From Cyclobacteriaceae bacterium (GTDB lineage: Bacteria > Bacteroidota > Bacteroidia > Cytophagales > Cyclobacteriaceae): a DNA stretch of 64,000 nucleotides. Below are positions 11,101 to 19,435 of this stretch, one piece after another. The DNA is taken from positions 1 through 64,000 of the forward strand of contig CATQIH010000042.1 in assembly GCA_958296015.1 (NCBI GenBank), in the 5' to 3' direction. The translations under genes and the position numbers were made by a program. The number at the start of each line of letters is the position of its first letter. Position 1 is the stretch's first letter. The notes under the pieces were generated by a model. That model saw only the letters and a program-made list of their open reading frames with translations, made no database searches and was not told where the DNA came from.

Positions 11101-13041
11101 CAACAAGTTAAAGTGTTTGCTTAGGTCCTGCTCATCAAAGAGCAGATGGCAGTGCGCCTGCATATCTTGTCTGCGTCCTGCCCGGCCGGCTTCCTGGAAG
11201 TAGTTCTCCAGTGAATCGGAAATATCATAATGCACGACCATCTTCACGTTGTCTTTGTCTACGCCCATGCCAAAGGCAGAGGTGGCTACCATCACCTCGG
11301 TCTGGTTCTCCATAAAGCTATCCTGGATACTTATTTTATGGTCAGGCTCCATTTTGCCATGAAAAGCTTTGGCCCGGATGCCTGCTCTTTGCAAAGCTAC
11401 AGCCAGGTTTTCGGCCGTTTTGGTACGGCTCACATACACAATGGCAGGCTCGGTCACCGTTTGCAGCAAAGTTGTCAGATGCCGCTGTTTGGCTTCTTCC
11501 CCGGAGGCATCATGTGCATGATAGGTCAGGTTTTTTCTCTCGGAGGAGGTCTGATACACCTGCATGTCGCCCTGCGCCTGGAAATAATCCAGAATGTCCT
11601 GCACAACCTGGGGTTTGGCTGTGGCCGTAAAGCAGGAAACGGGAATAGGTGACAGGAGCCTCTTGGCCTGGGCCAGTTCTTGTAAAAATCTGCTAATGTA
11701 GAGATAGTCTGTTCTAAAATCCTGCCCCCAGGAGGATAAGCAGTGTGCCTCGTCAATGACAAACCGTTCTATGTGCCTGCCTTTGAGTAAGTTTAAAATA
11801 GTATTAGAGCGTAAAGATTCCGGAGAAATATACAACAGACTAGCACCACCTTTGGCAACGGTATGAATGGCATTAGATCGCTCCAAAGGAGAGAGCAGTC
11901 CATGAATAGCAATGGCTTTACCAATGTCAAAACGACTGATGAGCACATCTACCTGGTCTTTCATCAGTGCCTGCAAAGGTGAAATGACCACGGTAAGTCC
12001 ACGGCTGGCTTCTCCTTTCATCAGGGCAGGCAACTGAAAGGTCAGCGACTTACCACCTCCAGTGGGAAAGATAGCCAGCAATGATTTTCCCTGTAGAGCA
12101 GCTTCTACCACTTGCTGTTGCAGCGGGACATCTTCCTGCAAAGTAAACTTTCTAAAAGCAGGATAGCCAAAGAAACGCTGCAAGCCGGAGAGCGGGGAGA
12201 GGTGCTGCTGACAATAATGACAGGCAGCAGTAGTACAACGCTGGGCACGTAGTTGGTGCAAGATGCAGGCAATATCCGGAAAAGTATGTAACAGCCAGGG
12301 TGGAATAACAGAAGCCGTATCATTTGCCTCAATGAGCGCCAAAGCATAAGCTAGCTGCACTGGTTGCTTTGTGATCAGGTTCTCGATGTTGGCCCTTGTA
12401 CAGATACGATCTTTAAAATAAGCAGCAATAGCATGTAGGGTTACTTTGCTATCCTGATTAGAAGGTAACTTTATACCTACATAGCTAAAAAATGCGCTGA
12501 ATTCGTTGCTTTGACTTAGTAGATTACAGTAAATGTGCTGTAGTTCAGCATGCAAATTGGTGTAGGCTATGATACAATCTACCAGTAAAGTCTCCGCCAG
12601 CTTGGCATCTTCCACCGGATCATTGTGCTGTCGTTCAAGCCGGTAATCTTTGACCAAGTGATGATAAGGCTTGCTGGCAAAGAATAGTGCAGAAAGATAC
12701 AGCGTATCAATGAAGGGCATTTGCAGGAAGTGTCGGGATACCCCTGCTTTTTCTAGATAAAGCACATCATGAGCCAGGATATTGTGTCCACACAAGTACC
12801 TGGCACCAGAACACATCTGCTCCAATGTATGTACAGATTTACCTTTCCAGGCACTTCCTTCATACCAAACGCCTATTTGAGTTATGTTCCCCGGTGCGGA
12901 TGCGCCCAGCGTGGATACGCCCCGTGCGGAGACATTCTGTTTGGAAGCATTCTGCATACTATCATCCACAGCAGCATCTGCCGATAAGGAAACGTATGAA
13001 GTTCTCACAACTTCAAGATCAAAAAAAGCAATTCCTTTCAT
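8113..13041 (-). CDS. 3'-5' exonuclease / RecQ helicase / UvrD helicase triple fusion
   Basis: A 1642-residue protein combining three machines. Residues 1-160 look like a DnaQ/RNase H-fold exonuclease (FFDLE at 6-10, GHNILAHD at 85-92, DPVEDAKLAE near 141-150). It is split by a 35-residue low-complexity insert at about 18-52 that is encoded by unusually GC-rich DNA. A small CxxxxCxxC-like cluster sits near 269-277. A RecQ core follows (TGGGKS at 327-332, DEAH at 430-433, and the DKDNVKMVVHYD and EAGRAGRR motifs). After a long helical and winged-helix stretch comes a UvrD-type core (AGPGSGKTR at about 1098-1106, VVDEYQD near 1207). Inference: unwinds and degrades DNA during repair or defence. 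It is transcribed alone. Confidence 0.88.
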   Translation of the reverse strand: MKGIAFFDLEVVRTSYVSLSADAAVDDSMQNASKQNVSARGVSTLGASAPGNITQIGVWYEGSAWKGKSVHTLEQMCSGARYLCGHNILAHDVLYLEKAGVSRHFLQMPFIDTLYLSALFFASKPYHHLVKDYRLERQHNDPVEDAKLAETLLVDCIIAYTNLHAELQHIYCNLLSQSNEFSAFFSYVGIKLPSNQDSKVTLHAIAAYFKDRICTRANIENLITKQPVQLAYALALIEANDTASVIPPWLLHTFPDIACILHQLRAQRCTTAACHYCQQHLSPLSGLQRFFGYPAFRKFTLQEDVPLQQQVVEAALQGKSLLAIFPTGGGKSLTFQLPALMKGEASRGLTVVISPLQALMKDQVDVLISRFDIGKAIAIHGLLSPLERSNAIHTVAKGGASLLYISPESLRSNTILNLLKGRHIERFVIDEAHCLSSWGQDFRTDYLYISRFLQELAQAKRLLSPIPVSCFTATAKPQVVQDILDYFQAQGDMQVYQTSSERKNLTYHAHDASGEEAKQRHLTTLLQTVTEPAIVYVSRTKTAENLAVALQRAGIRAKAFHGKMEPDHKISIQDSFMENQTEVMVATSAFGMGVDKDNVKMVVHYDISDSLENYFQEAGRAGRRQDMQAHCHLLFDEQDLSKHFNLLQQTKLSKKEIGQIWKAIKDFKKTKISKSALEIARQAGWDTEMAGLETQVKSALAALEDAHYIRRNQNAPHIFARNILVDNVEAANRIINAHADLLSGELLQQAIRIFQYLISRQETQVDYLCDDLGISKENVIRILYFFKDWKLLEDAMSLTAYINPTKAKKNAIKCFAYFARLETALLELLLPSAETPSVRQVSLYELNTRLQDMGWQDSAVEDMRILLQYWESRHYISKERMEAHSLLYKICFRKERDELLNILKTSHALAEQVVHWLNRLNEQCIAARQKEEEGALEFSMTRLKEAIESQTLFQPPAPLEDYEKALLYLHHTRAIKLEGGLFIFYNRMNIERMEENSYKQYTQGDYAKLAQHYEHKIAQIHIMGEYAKKQLQNHQEAMRFVEDYFQLSYQAFVSKYFRGQQGRLREPITEKKFKEIFGALSEEQLTIVKDKDHDKMLVAAGPGSGKTRVLVHKVAALLMMEDIKTQQFLMLTFSRPAALEFKERLYHLIGAAAYHIDIFTYHGYAFRLLGKLGDLPSSKHVIEEATAALQNEEIATGHIKAKSVIVVDEYQDISQREYTFLQVLLAIAGEVRIIVAGDDDQNIYEFRGSSVAFMRSFRQHQQAFLYTLTKNYRACTNLVDFSNAFLMCFHEDRLKAGTVLIADKQTLGTIHLHRYQATSSLIVPVVDDVAYQSLQGTIAILTATNEQILLVMASLRQKGIPARAIVSQEGFSLGQMLELKSFSHFLMQSIHNDLGYIKTQDWQQSRQQMMQLYAASGNLPLALEVIDNYERTTGEKRYWSDWRSYVQQIRCEDFVMPEAHKVFVSTMHKAKGKEFDHVFLMLKGYALKEEAQKRVVYVAITRAKQSLHIHTDQPYFDSIRVEQIKRNVDHQIYAAPEVLEIELTMEDVWLSYFKNRHIATSIKTLQAGMPLFADKDVIQGLSTEQDDCIVKFSQKFQHKLVRFLAQGYTFQSAAISYIVIWYCEDDGKEYRVVLPKICLHKL

Positions 13042-13229
13042 ATGTACGGTATTCCACTTGCAGTTATCTGCATGCTATAAGAATGAAAGACACGATAATT
13101 ATGCTGAAAATTATAAATTTTCACAGAGGAGAAAAATACGAAACTAAAGTTATCTTATTTGGGATGTTATTTTACTAAATTCATTTTTTTCCACATCATT
13201 CTAAAATGAACATTAAATCGTAAAAAATT

Positions 13230-13571
13230 ATGGAAACCACCAATTTAGTAATTTCAATTTTGAGCCTGTTTATCGCTGTTATAGCCTTAAATGCTGAACA
13301 GCGTAGTAAACTGATTCAATGGATAAAGAATTCCGTTCAGTTATTAGACGTAGAAATCAAATTTCAAACAACACCAATGAGTATACTCAATGGTATTGGT
13401 TTTATGTCTATCATTCTTGGGCAGATACTCATAGCAATGCTATTCGTGATGGTAACAAATTGGGGTATTTTCCATGATTTTGAACCCTACAGAACTATTG
13501 TTATGAATATGTATCTTGGATTGACATTTTGCGTCCTTGAATATCTGAGAAGGGTTGGTCGTTCCGCTTAA
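13230..13571 (+). CDS. small membrane protein, unknown function
   Basis: A 113-residue protein with a hydrophobic N-terminus (residues 5-21) and two further membrane segments (about 50-72 and 85-103). No family recognised. It is divergent from the helicase fusion, 188 bases away, and ends 92 bases before the converging radC-like gene. AT-rich like many accessory genes in this window. Confidence 0.5.
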   Translation: METTNLVISILSLFIAVIALNAEQRSKLIQWIKNSVQLLDVEIKFQTTPMSILNGIGFMSIILGQILIAMLFVMVTNWGIFHDFEPYRTIVMNMYLGLTFCVLEYLRRVGRSA

Positions 13572-13626
13572 TCAATATTTTGAGCTATTTTATGTGATAT
13601 ACTTGGCAATTTGATTTATTGAGATG

Positions 13627-13655
13627 CAAAAAAAGGGAAGCATTGAACTTCCCCT
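13627..13655 (-). terminator. rho-independent terminator of the radC-like gene
   Basis: On the minus strand the sequence reads GGGGAAG, an 8-base loop, CTTCCC and then a run of seven T. It lies just after the radC-like stop, which is the expected place. Confidence 0.7.
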
Positions 13656-13662
13656 TACATTT

Positions 13663-14127
13663 TTATAGTATACCTTCGTCAGCAAAACTGTAATAGCTCT
13701 CCTGGGTCAAAATGATGTGATCCAGCACCGGTAAATCCAGAAACTGCCCGGCTTCTTTCATCTTGCGTGTTAGGCGAATGTCATCGTCTGATGGTTTTAG
13801 GTTTCCACTTGGATGGTTATGGGCCAAGACCAAGCTACTTGAGCCACTTTTGAGTGCTGCAGCAAAGATCAGCTTAGGATCAGCTACCGTACCGGACATA
13901 CCACCCTGACTGATAGATACAATGCCAAGTACCTGGTTGCTTCGAGTCAGCAGCAGGACTTTGAATTCTTCTACAAAGCTTAGGCGATTTTTCTTCCACT
14001 TGATGCGGAGCACTTCTGCTGCATCAGCTGAGCCTGAGATTTTTGGCCGCAGGCTGGGTTTCACTTTTGAAGAGTAGCTGAGACGGATTTCTGCCACTGT
14101 GCTGGGGAAAATAATGTTCCTGTCCAT
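13663..14127 (-). CDS. radC: RadC-like JAB-domain protein, plasmid type
   Basis: A 154-residue protein covering only the MPN/JAB metalloprotease-like domain (HNHPSGNLKPSDDD, with the HxH...D zinc ligands and an upstream glutamate in FVEEFKVLLL). The helix-hairpin-helix part of chromosomal RadC is absent. This short form is common on plasmids and integrative elements of Bacteroidota, where its role is not settled. Start chosen at MDRNIIFPSTVAEIRL, which begins the conserved part. Family is clear; function is not. Confidence 0.85.
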   Translation of the reverse strand: MDRNIIFPSTVAEIRLSYSSKVKPSLRPKISGSADAAEVLRIKWKKNRLSFVEEFKVLLLTRSNQVLGIVSISQGGMSGTVADPKLIFAAALKSGSSSLVLAHNHPSGNLKPSDDDIRLTRKMKEAGQFLDLPVLDHIILTQESYYSFADEGIL

Positions 14128-14653
14128 TGTGTTTAGGATTAAGTGTGAGACCCGGTCTGGGCGACATCAGTTTTTTTTGCAGATGCCCCGTCTCTTTTTT
14201 GAAGTGGGGAGGAATGTGTGTTGGCCCAAGGCAAAACAGGAAACTGAATAAACAAGCAGAGGAAGGAGCGGTGGCTTTATGCGGTAGTCTTTTTGCCGCG
14301 TGAGAAAAAGAGACGATCTTGCACCAAAACTGCATGTCATATGAGCGTTGGCAATAGCTTAGGGATAGAGCCGCTGTGCAGCAGGCATTGTTTGAGACCG
14401 TGTAGGATTGTGCGCTTGCAGGCGAGTGCCGAAAGCTTAGGCAGCCCCGCCCCACCCCTTCGCTTTAGCGTTGGGGAAAGCTCCAGATCAAAGTGACGAA
14501 AAGCTTTCTTTACGTAAATAGCTTATAAAAGAAGTAGACCAGTGGGAAGATCCTAATGAGTAAGAATACTCAGTCATTTGTAAAGGCTGTCCTGATCAGG
14601 ATGGCCTTTTTTGCTTATTAAGCCAAACCAGCCAAAAGAGCCAAACCACACCA
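14128..14653. other. non-coding region between radC-like and umuC
   Basis: About 526 bases without a convincing gene. The central part is GC-rich relative to its neighbours, and hairpins lie at 14553-14568 (TGAGTA/TACTCA) and 14582-14612. It may hold a small RNA or the radC promoter. I see no recognisable riboswitch or tRNA. Confidence 0.35.
14582..14612 (+). terminator. strong hairpin with T-run, plus-strand terminator
   Basis: The stem is AAGGC..TCCTGATCAGGA..GGCCTT with a perfect 12-base palindromic centre at 14590-14601, followed on the plus strand by six T. On the minus strand it follows umuC but the T-run is short, so it is a better terminator for a plus-strand transcript, although no plus-strand gene is visible upstream. 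That leaves room for a non-coding RNA in 14150-14580. Confidence 0.6.
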
Positions 14654-15937
14654 TCACCGGCACCGCACCTTGGGTATATCCTCAAAGCGTGTGGTATACC
14701 TGGGAGAAAGCAAAGACTGCTGCATCTGCCAGCTGCTGTCTTCTTTGCTGCCCTGGGCGGCACCTACCTTCACTGTATCTCTGCCAAATCGCGTATTTAA
14801 ACTGTCCATCACCTGCATCAGCTTTGTGTTTGTTGGTTCTGCTTGTAACCCCTGCTCAAACAAGCTGATCTGCCGCTGGTCTTCTGGTACCAGTCCGGAA
14901 ACCACTACACCACATTTTTGATACTTGTACCCTTGCCGGAAGATCATGTCCAAAGCTTTGAATGCATAGTGGATCAGCTGGCGCGTATCGTTGCTGGCCA
15001 CCGGCAATGTCCAGGTAAAAGCATTGCTGTACTGCGGGCCTTCCCCGTGCCTGCTGGTATGCACAAACACGTTGATGTAGTTGGTCACGCTCTGCTGAGC
15101 CCGAAGCTTCTCAGCGCATCTTGTGGCATGGGTAGCCACCGCTTCCCTGATGACTGATAAGTCTGTTTGCAGGCTGCTGAAGCTGCGGGAGGTGCAAATG
15201 TTCTGCTTGGGTTTGCTTGTCTGTTCCAGTGGGATACAGGGCACCCCATGCAGCTCATACCAAAGGCGCAAGCCTACCACGGTCATTTCTTTTTTTATCC
15301 AATACTCCGGACAGTTGTACAAGTCCAGTGCGGTAAAGATTTTGTGCTCTGCCAGCTTCTTGGCATAGCGGCCACCAATGCCCCACAAGTCGCCCACAGG
15401 TGTTAAAGACAAGTACTCTTTGATCAGTGGCTCATGGTCCAGCACGTACACGCCACCATGCACCAAAGACTTTTTGGCTAAGTGATTGGCTACTTTGGCT
15501 AGTGTCTTGGTTTTTGCCACACCGATGCTGGTCGGGATGCCGGTACATTGCCTGACCTGGTGGCGCACTTCTGTGGCCAGTTTCTTGAGGTCGCAGGTTT
15601 TTTGGCTGGCAAGATCCAGAAACTGTTCATCAATGGAATATACTTCCACATCAGGCACCAGCCCTTTTACTGTCTCTACCACCCTGCCCGACATATCACC
15701 ATACAGCGCATAATTACTAGAATGCACGGCCATGTTTTCCAGCCTGGCCAGCGTTTTGATCTGAAAGAAAGGGGTGCCCATTTGGATACCAAATGCTTTG
15801 GCTTCATTTGACCTGGCGATCACGCAGCCATCGTTATTTGACAGCACGATCACCGGCTTATCCTCCAGGCGGGGATTAAAAACCCGCTCACAGCTCACGT
15901 AGAAATTATTGCAATCCTGAAGTGCTATCATGGCCAT
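14654..15937 (-). CDS. umuC: UmuC-like Y-family DNA polymerase V catalytic subunit
   Basis: A 427-residue Y-family polymerase. The palm acidic residues are visible at D8 ([10 protein letters not shown]) and D103-E104 ([10 protein letters not shown]). [14 protein letters not shown] and [17 protein letters not shown] are typical UmuC motifs, and the C-terminal little-finger region is present. The start shares its A with the umuD stop (TAATG), so translation is coupled. Role: error-prone synthesis past lesions together with processed UmuD. UmuDC operons are common on conjugative plasmids. Confidence 0.92.
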   Translation of the reverse strand: MAMIALQDCNNFYVSCERVFNPRLEDKPVIVLSNNDGCVIARSNEAKAFGIQMGTPFFQIKTLARLENMAVHSSNYALYGDMSGRVVETVKGLVPDVEVYSIDEQFLDLASQKTCDLKKLATEVRHQVRQCTGIPTSIGVAKTKTLAKVANHLAKKSLVHGGVYVLDHEPLIKEYLSLTPVGDLWGIGGRYAKKLAEHKIFTALDLYNCPEYWIKKEMTVVGLRLWYELHGVPCIPLEQTSKPKQNICTSRSFSSLQTDLSVIREAVATHATRCAEKLRAQQSVTNYINVFVHTSRHGEGPQYSNAFTWTLPVASNDTRQLIHYAFKALDMIFRQGYKYQKCGVVVSGLVPEDQRQISLFEQGLQAEPTNTKLMQVMDSLNTRFGRDTVKVGAAQGSKEDSSWQMQQSLLSPRYTTRFEDIPKVRCR

Positions 15938-16365
15938 TAGGTCAGTGAATGTATCACATGCATCACTACGCCCCAGATCACAAAGCGATCTACATCAATG
16001 ACGTTGATGTCGGGATAATCAGGGTTCTCAGCACAAAGCAGGATGTTTCGCCCTCGTTTTCGCAAACGCTTAACAGTGAGTTCCCCATGAACGACGGCTA
16101 TGATAATAGAACCTTCCCCGGCATTGACGGAACGGTCTACCACTAATAAGTCGCCATCATAGATGCCTGCACCGATCATGCTATCTCCTTCTGCCCGGAC
16201 AAAGAACGTAGCATTAGGGTGCTGGACCAGGTGACGGTTCAGGTCAATACGGTTTTCTTCGTGATCGGAAGCCGGTGAGGGGAAACCAGCCGAAACGCGG
16301 CTACTGTACAGGGGTAAATGAAGAAGAAACCGAAAGTCTGGATATAATATAGTTTGTATTATCAT
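15937..16365 (-). CDS. umuD: UmuD-like S24 self-cleaving protein
   Basis: A 142-residue LexA/UmuD-type protein. The cleavage site is A26-G27 (VSAGFPSP), the nucleophile is S62 in GDSMIGAG and the general base is K99 in ELTVKRL. There is no DNA-binding domain before the cleavage site, which separates it from LexA. It is the first gene of the umuDC pair, with an AT-rich upstream region holding short inverted and direct repeats that could be an SOS-type operator. Confidence 0.92.
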   Translation of the reverse strand: MIIQTILYPDFRFLLHLPLYSSRVSAGFPSPASDHEENRIDLNRHLVQHPNATFFVRAEGDSMIGAGIYDGDLLVVDRSVNAGEGSIIIAVVHGELTVKRLRKRGRNILLCAENPDYPDINVIDVDRFVIWGVVMHVIHSLT

Positions 16366-16427
16366 GGTGTAAACAGTTTAGTTTTGCAGTCAATATAAGG
16401 CAAAATGCTAAATTGTTTACTTTTTTT

Positions 16428-16452
16428 AAGTATTTATACTTTTTGTAAGTAT
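16428..16452 (-). promoter_or_regulatory. candidate operator upstream of umuD
   Basis: AAGTAT at 16428-16433 and its complement ATACTT at 16436-16441 form an inverted repeat with a 2-base spacer, and a third AAGTAT lies at 16447-16452. The cluster is 63-87 bases upstream of umuD in otherwise plain AT-rich DNA. The repeat structure is seen; binding of a LexA-like repressor is inference. Confidence 0.4.
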
Positions 16453-16506
16453 TTTAATTATTCTGTTGCTGTTTGCTTGCTCGATGGATAGACAAAAAGG
16501 AATCAG

Positions 16507-16758
16507 TCAATTCATATGAAGAGTAGGTATATCGGGCCTACTGCGCAGCTGTAACAGAAAATCAATACAGTTAACCGCAGAGGCATAATCGCTGATCTTC
16601 CAGTGATTAGCGGCTTGGTCAACGTAGAGCTGCACGGTATAATCATCGTGGCGGTCTTTGGTAATGTAGAATCTGATCTCGTATTGAAAACAAAGCCGTC
16701 TGATCTGATGGGTTTCCTGGTAAGTCATAGGCCAAATGTAATACCTGGTTGGATTCAA
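16507..16758 (-). CDS. small hypothetical protein
   Basis: An 83-residue protein, MNPTRYYIWPMTYQETHQIR onward, rich in aromatic and charged residues, with no signal peptide. No family recognised. It lies between umuD and the replication module. The frame has a plausible length and composition, but a chance frame is possible. Confidence 0.4.
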   Translation of the reverse strand: MNPTRYYIWPMTYQETHQIRRLCFQYEIRFYITKDRHDDYTVQLYVDQAANHWKISDYASAVNCIDFLLQLRSRPDIPTLHMN

Positions 16759-16851
16759 TGCTGGACAATTCGGCGTAGAAAAGTACAGAGGAAATACCGC
16801 CCAGGTGGGCCGGATCGCGTTGGAATGCGTGGCTGAGCGTCGGCAAGGCGG

Positions 16852-16898
16852 GCGATGTAGGCAACTGGCTGAGGTACGAAGTGGGTTGCCTGCATCGC
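16852..16898. other. 14-bp stem-loop next to the iterons
   Basis: GCGATGTAGGCAAC (16852-16865) and GTTGCCTGCATCGC (16885-16898) pair over 14 positions with one G-T wobble and a 19-base loop. It stands in a GC-rich island just before the AT-rich iteron run. It could be a single-strand initiation site or part of a small RNA. Nothing follows that looks like a T-run, so I do not call it a terminator. Confidence 0.5.
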
Positions 16899-16992
16899 TG
16901 GCCTTTTGCGCTGGGTGCGGGTTTGGCGTGTGCTAGGTTGGCGTTGGCTACCGCAGCGTTATTCTATTAATATTAAAGGTAGATATGATCTA

Positions 16993-17286
16993 AACCCTGA
17001 CAAAAAAGTATACCAGAAACTTTCTGTATTAGAGGTTACAGGACAACGGCTAAACCCTGACAAAAAAGTATATGTGCGTGGCTGCTTTTATTTATTTTCT
17101 AAACCCTGACAAAAAAGTATATTGAAAACTTGCTATTAATAGCGATTATTTATTATTATTAATTATATAATGCTGGCTAAACCCTGACAAAAAAGTATAC
17201 AAACCCTGACATTTAAGTATAATAGCCCTGACAAAAAAGTATATAAACCCTGACATTAAAGTATAACACCCTGACAAAAAAGTATA
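16993..17286 (+). repeat. eight iterons, likely plasmid replication origin
   Basis: The 20-mer AACCCTGACAAAAAAGTATA or a close variant begins at 16993, 17053, 17102, 17180, 17202, 17224, 17246 and 17267. The copies at 17202 and 17246 replace the A-run with ATTTAA or ATTAAA. The copies at 17224 and 17267 differ at the first one or two bases. Spacing is loose in the first four (49-78 bases start to start) and a regular 21-22 bases in the last five. The last copy ends on the A of the rep ATG, so an initiator bound there would also block its own gene. Confidence 0.9.
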
Positions 17287-18227
17287 TGCAAGTTCACAAG
17301 TTGACTAAACCAACATCGCTACAAGTTATAGTGCAGCACAACAATTTGATAAATGCGCAATATGATATGGGCCTGCTAGAAATGAAAATTTTCCTGGTGA
17401 TGCTTGCCCAGATCAAAAGGGATGATAAAGATTTGGAAGAATACCTGATTCCTGTCAGCTTCTTCTATGAGAAAGCCAATGGGTCTGCTTATCAAAATAT
17501 CAAGAAAGCCGGGAGTGCTTTAACCAAAAAGAACATAGAAGTGGAAGACATCTACACAAAAGACTTTGAAGCTTTCTCGCTGATGCGCTATTGTAAATAT
17601 AAAAAGGGAGAGGGCTATATGCGGGTGCGTTTCAACGATGATATCAAGCCATATCTGTTACAACTCAAAGGTAACTTCACAATGAGCAATGTGAAATACA
17701 TCTGGAGCATGGGAAGTGTTTACAGTATAAGGCTCTATAATTTGCTTAGAGAAAGGAAAGATTTTGGAGGTAGAACGGATTCCCTGACAAAGTTAAAACT
17801 GATGCTGGGTATTTCTGATAAGTATACAGAATTGTATGACTTTAGAAAGAGAATCCTTGATGTGGCTGTTGACCAACTCTCTAATACCGATCTTTCTTTT
17901 AAATATGATTTATTGAGAGAAGGGCGGACAGTAACCAGTGTTAAATTTACCCTGACCGGAAAACCGGAACCAGTGCAGTTGACCTTGTTTGAGCAAACTG
18001 CCAGTGACCAGGATCAATCTGAAGAAGCAAAGAATTTTCAAGATAGAGCTTTAAAGATTTTAGAAAAGTGGGGATTCAGCAGTAAGCAAACAAAGTATAT
18101 TATGCAGGTTGATCCTCAAAAAATATGTCAGGTTTCCTATCGTCTAAGACTGCAACTTTCAGACCGGCCCATCAGCAATCCCACAGGATGGGCTTATACT
18201 GAATTTGTAAAAATGTTGGGAATATAA
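17286..18227 (+). CDS. rep: Rep_3 family plasmid replication initiator
   Basis: A 313-residue protein of the Rep_3 (RepB/RepE-like) family, with two winged-helix domains: residues about 10-120 (NNLINAQYDMGLLEMKIFLVML) and 125-225 (YIWSMGSVYSIRLYNLLRERKDFGG, followed by LKLMLGISDKYTEL). The start is fixed by the upstream iteron run, the last of which overlaps the ATG. It binds iterons to open the origin and usually represses its own promoter. The C-terminal 80 residues are less conserved. This is the strongest evidence that the window comes from a plasmid or plasmid-derived element. Confidence 0.92.
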   Translation: MQVHKLTKPTSLQVIVQHNNLINAQYDMGLLEMKIFLVMLAQIKRDDKDLEEYLIPVSFFYEKANGSAYQNIKKAGSALTKKNIEVEDIYTKDFEAFSLMRYCKYKKGEGYMRVRFNDDIKPYLLQLKGNFTMSNVKYIWSMGSVYSIRLYNLLRERKDFGGRTDSLTKLKLMLGISDKYTELYDFRKRILDVAVDQLSNTDLSFKYDLLREGRTVTSVKFTLTGKPEPVQLTLFEQTASDQDQSEEAKNFQDRALKILEKWGFSSKQTKYIMQVDPQKICQVSYRLRLQLSDRPISNPTGWAYTEFVKMLGI

Positions 18228-18276
18228 AATGTAGGCGACTTGTTTTTAGAGTTAAGGATTTAACGCTCAAATATGT

Positions 18277-18306
18277 GTAATATTAGATTCTTTTTCATTC
18301 TATAGC
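18277..18306 (-). pseudogene. remnant of a cassette gene start
   Basis: About 30 bases ending at the attC core (agattctttttcattctata) match the first codons and leader of the YwqK-like lipoprotein cassette at 31510-31540. Only the first few codons (MKKNL-like, minus strand) survive before unrelated sequence next to rep. It marks the cut-off distal end of the array. Confidence 0.55.
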
Positions 18307-18436
18307 AGCCAACGCCAAGGCTAGCGGTCAGGCCAGTCATGTTTGCGTTTTCTGTTCGTGTTTCATTTTTAGTACTTAGAGCATAAAGCAATCAATTTGC
18401 ATATCAACTAAGGCCTGACGCTAGGTGATGTTGAAC
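18307..18436 (-). repeat. attC-like site 1 (distal end, next to rep)
   Basis: Cores AAC 18311-18313 and GTT 18430-18432. The arms CTAGCGGTCAGGCC (18321-18334) and GGCCTGACGCTAG (18412-18424) pair over 13 bases with a single unpaired G, the classic extrahelical base of attC. The IS91-type element begins just after it. Confidence 0.8.
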
Positions 18437-18510
18437 TAAACCTGCGGTAGCCTTTGGCCTATGGTATTGTAATTTAGTTATTTTATATCCTTAACTAAAC
18501 AAATTTTATC

Positions 18511-19435
18511 ATGGAAAAAAAACGAACACATTCATTGATCTTACCTGTCAGCAGGCAGCAGGCTTTCAGACACTCTATAACAAGCTGGAACGCTCTATGT
18601 CAGTCACTGGCAAAAGCCAGAGTACACTGTTCAACTACTCGCGCTGCCTGGCCCGGATGGCACAACACTTCAACATGAGTCCGCTTTTATTAGACGAAGA
18701 GCAGATACTGGATTATCTGCACTACCTTAAAACTCAGAAGAAGACGCCATCGGATAGTTTTCGCTTCGGCGATCCGATTTAAACATACAGTTTATGGGCT
18801 GCGGTATGCCTACCGCATGGAAGGCATGAAAGATAAACGTATCGTGCTGCCATCGCTGGAAAGACCTAAGAAGCTGCCTGTCATCCTGAGTAAAGAAGAA
18901 GTACACCGGCTGTTGATGACTCCGAAGCTTTTGAAACATCGCCTGGTCATCGGCATGCTGTATGGGTGCGGGCTAAGATGCTTTGAACTGCAAAAGATGC
19001 TCATCAAAGACATAGACTTTGACCGCAAGATGGTGCACATCCGGCAAGGCAAAGGACGCAAAGACCGCTATGTTCCGTTGAGCCAAACACCTGTGCCGGG
19101 GGCTTCAGACCTATCTCAAGCATGAGCGGCCCTCCAGTTGGCTCTTTACCGGCAATCATCCTGAAGGGGAAACTGTACCCTATTCACAAAAGGGTGTGCA
19201 GTGGGTGGTAAGACAAGCCCGTAAGGCAGCCGGAATCAACAAAGAAGTTACCACACATACGCTACGTCATACTTATGCCACGCATCTACTTGAGGATGGG
19301 CTAGATATCGTCAGTATCAAAGAACTACTGGGCCATGCACATATAGAAACCACGCTTGTTTACTTGCATGTCTCTCAGATGGATCGGAAGAAGCCTTTCT
19401 CTCCTTTAGATACTTTGTATGCTGATAAACCATGA
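18511..19435 (+). pseudogene. IS91-associated tyrosine recombinase, frameshifted
   Basis: The reading begins at ATG 18511, slips at a run of eight A near 18520, is broken by a GC-rich 16-base insertion at 18762-18777, and shifts again by one base near 19090. Reassembled, it is a roughly 300-residue recombinase with a SAM-like N-terminus (TGKSQSTLFNYSRCLARMA), the motif FKHTVYGLRYAYR, arginine in YGCGLRCFEL, HTLRHTYATHLL, LLGHAHIETT and tyrosine in LVYLHVS, ending SPLDTL. It overlaps the transposase start. Probably inactive. Confidence 0.8.

Noticed and set aside
15937..16365. LexA repressor
   Set aside because: No DNA-binding domain precedes the cleavage site, and the gene is coupled to umuC, so UmuD is the better call.
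19080..19100. Fifth GC-rich mini-insertion in the IS91-associated recombinase
   Set aside because: The frame shifts by one here, but a single extra base explains it and no inverted repeat is present.
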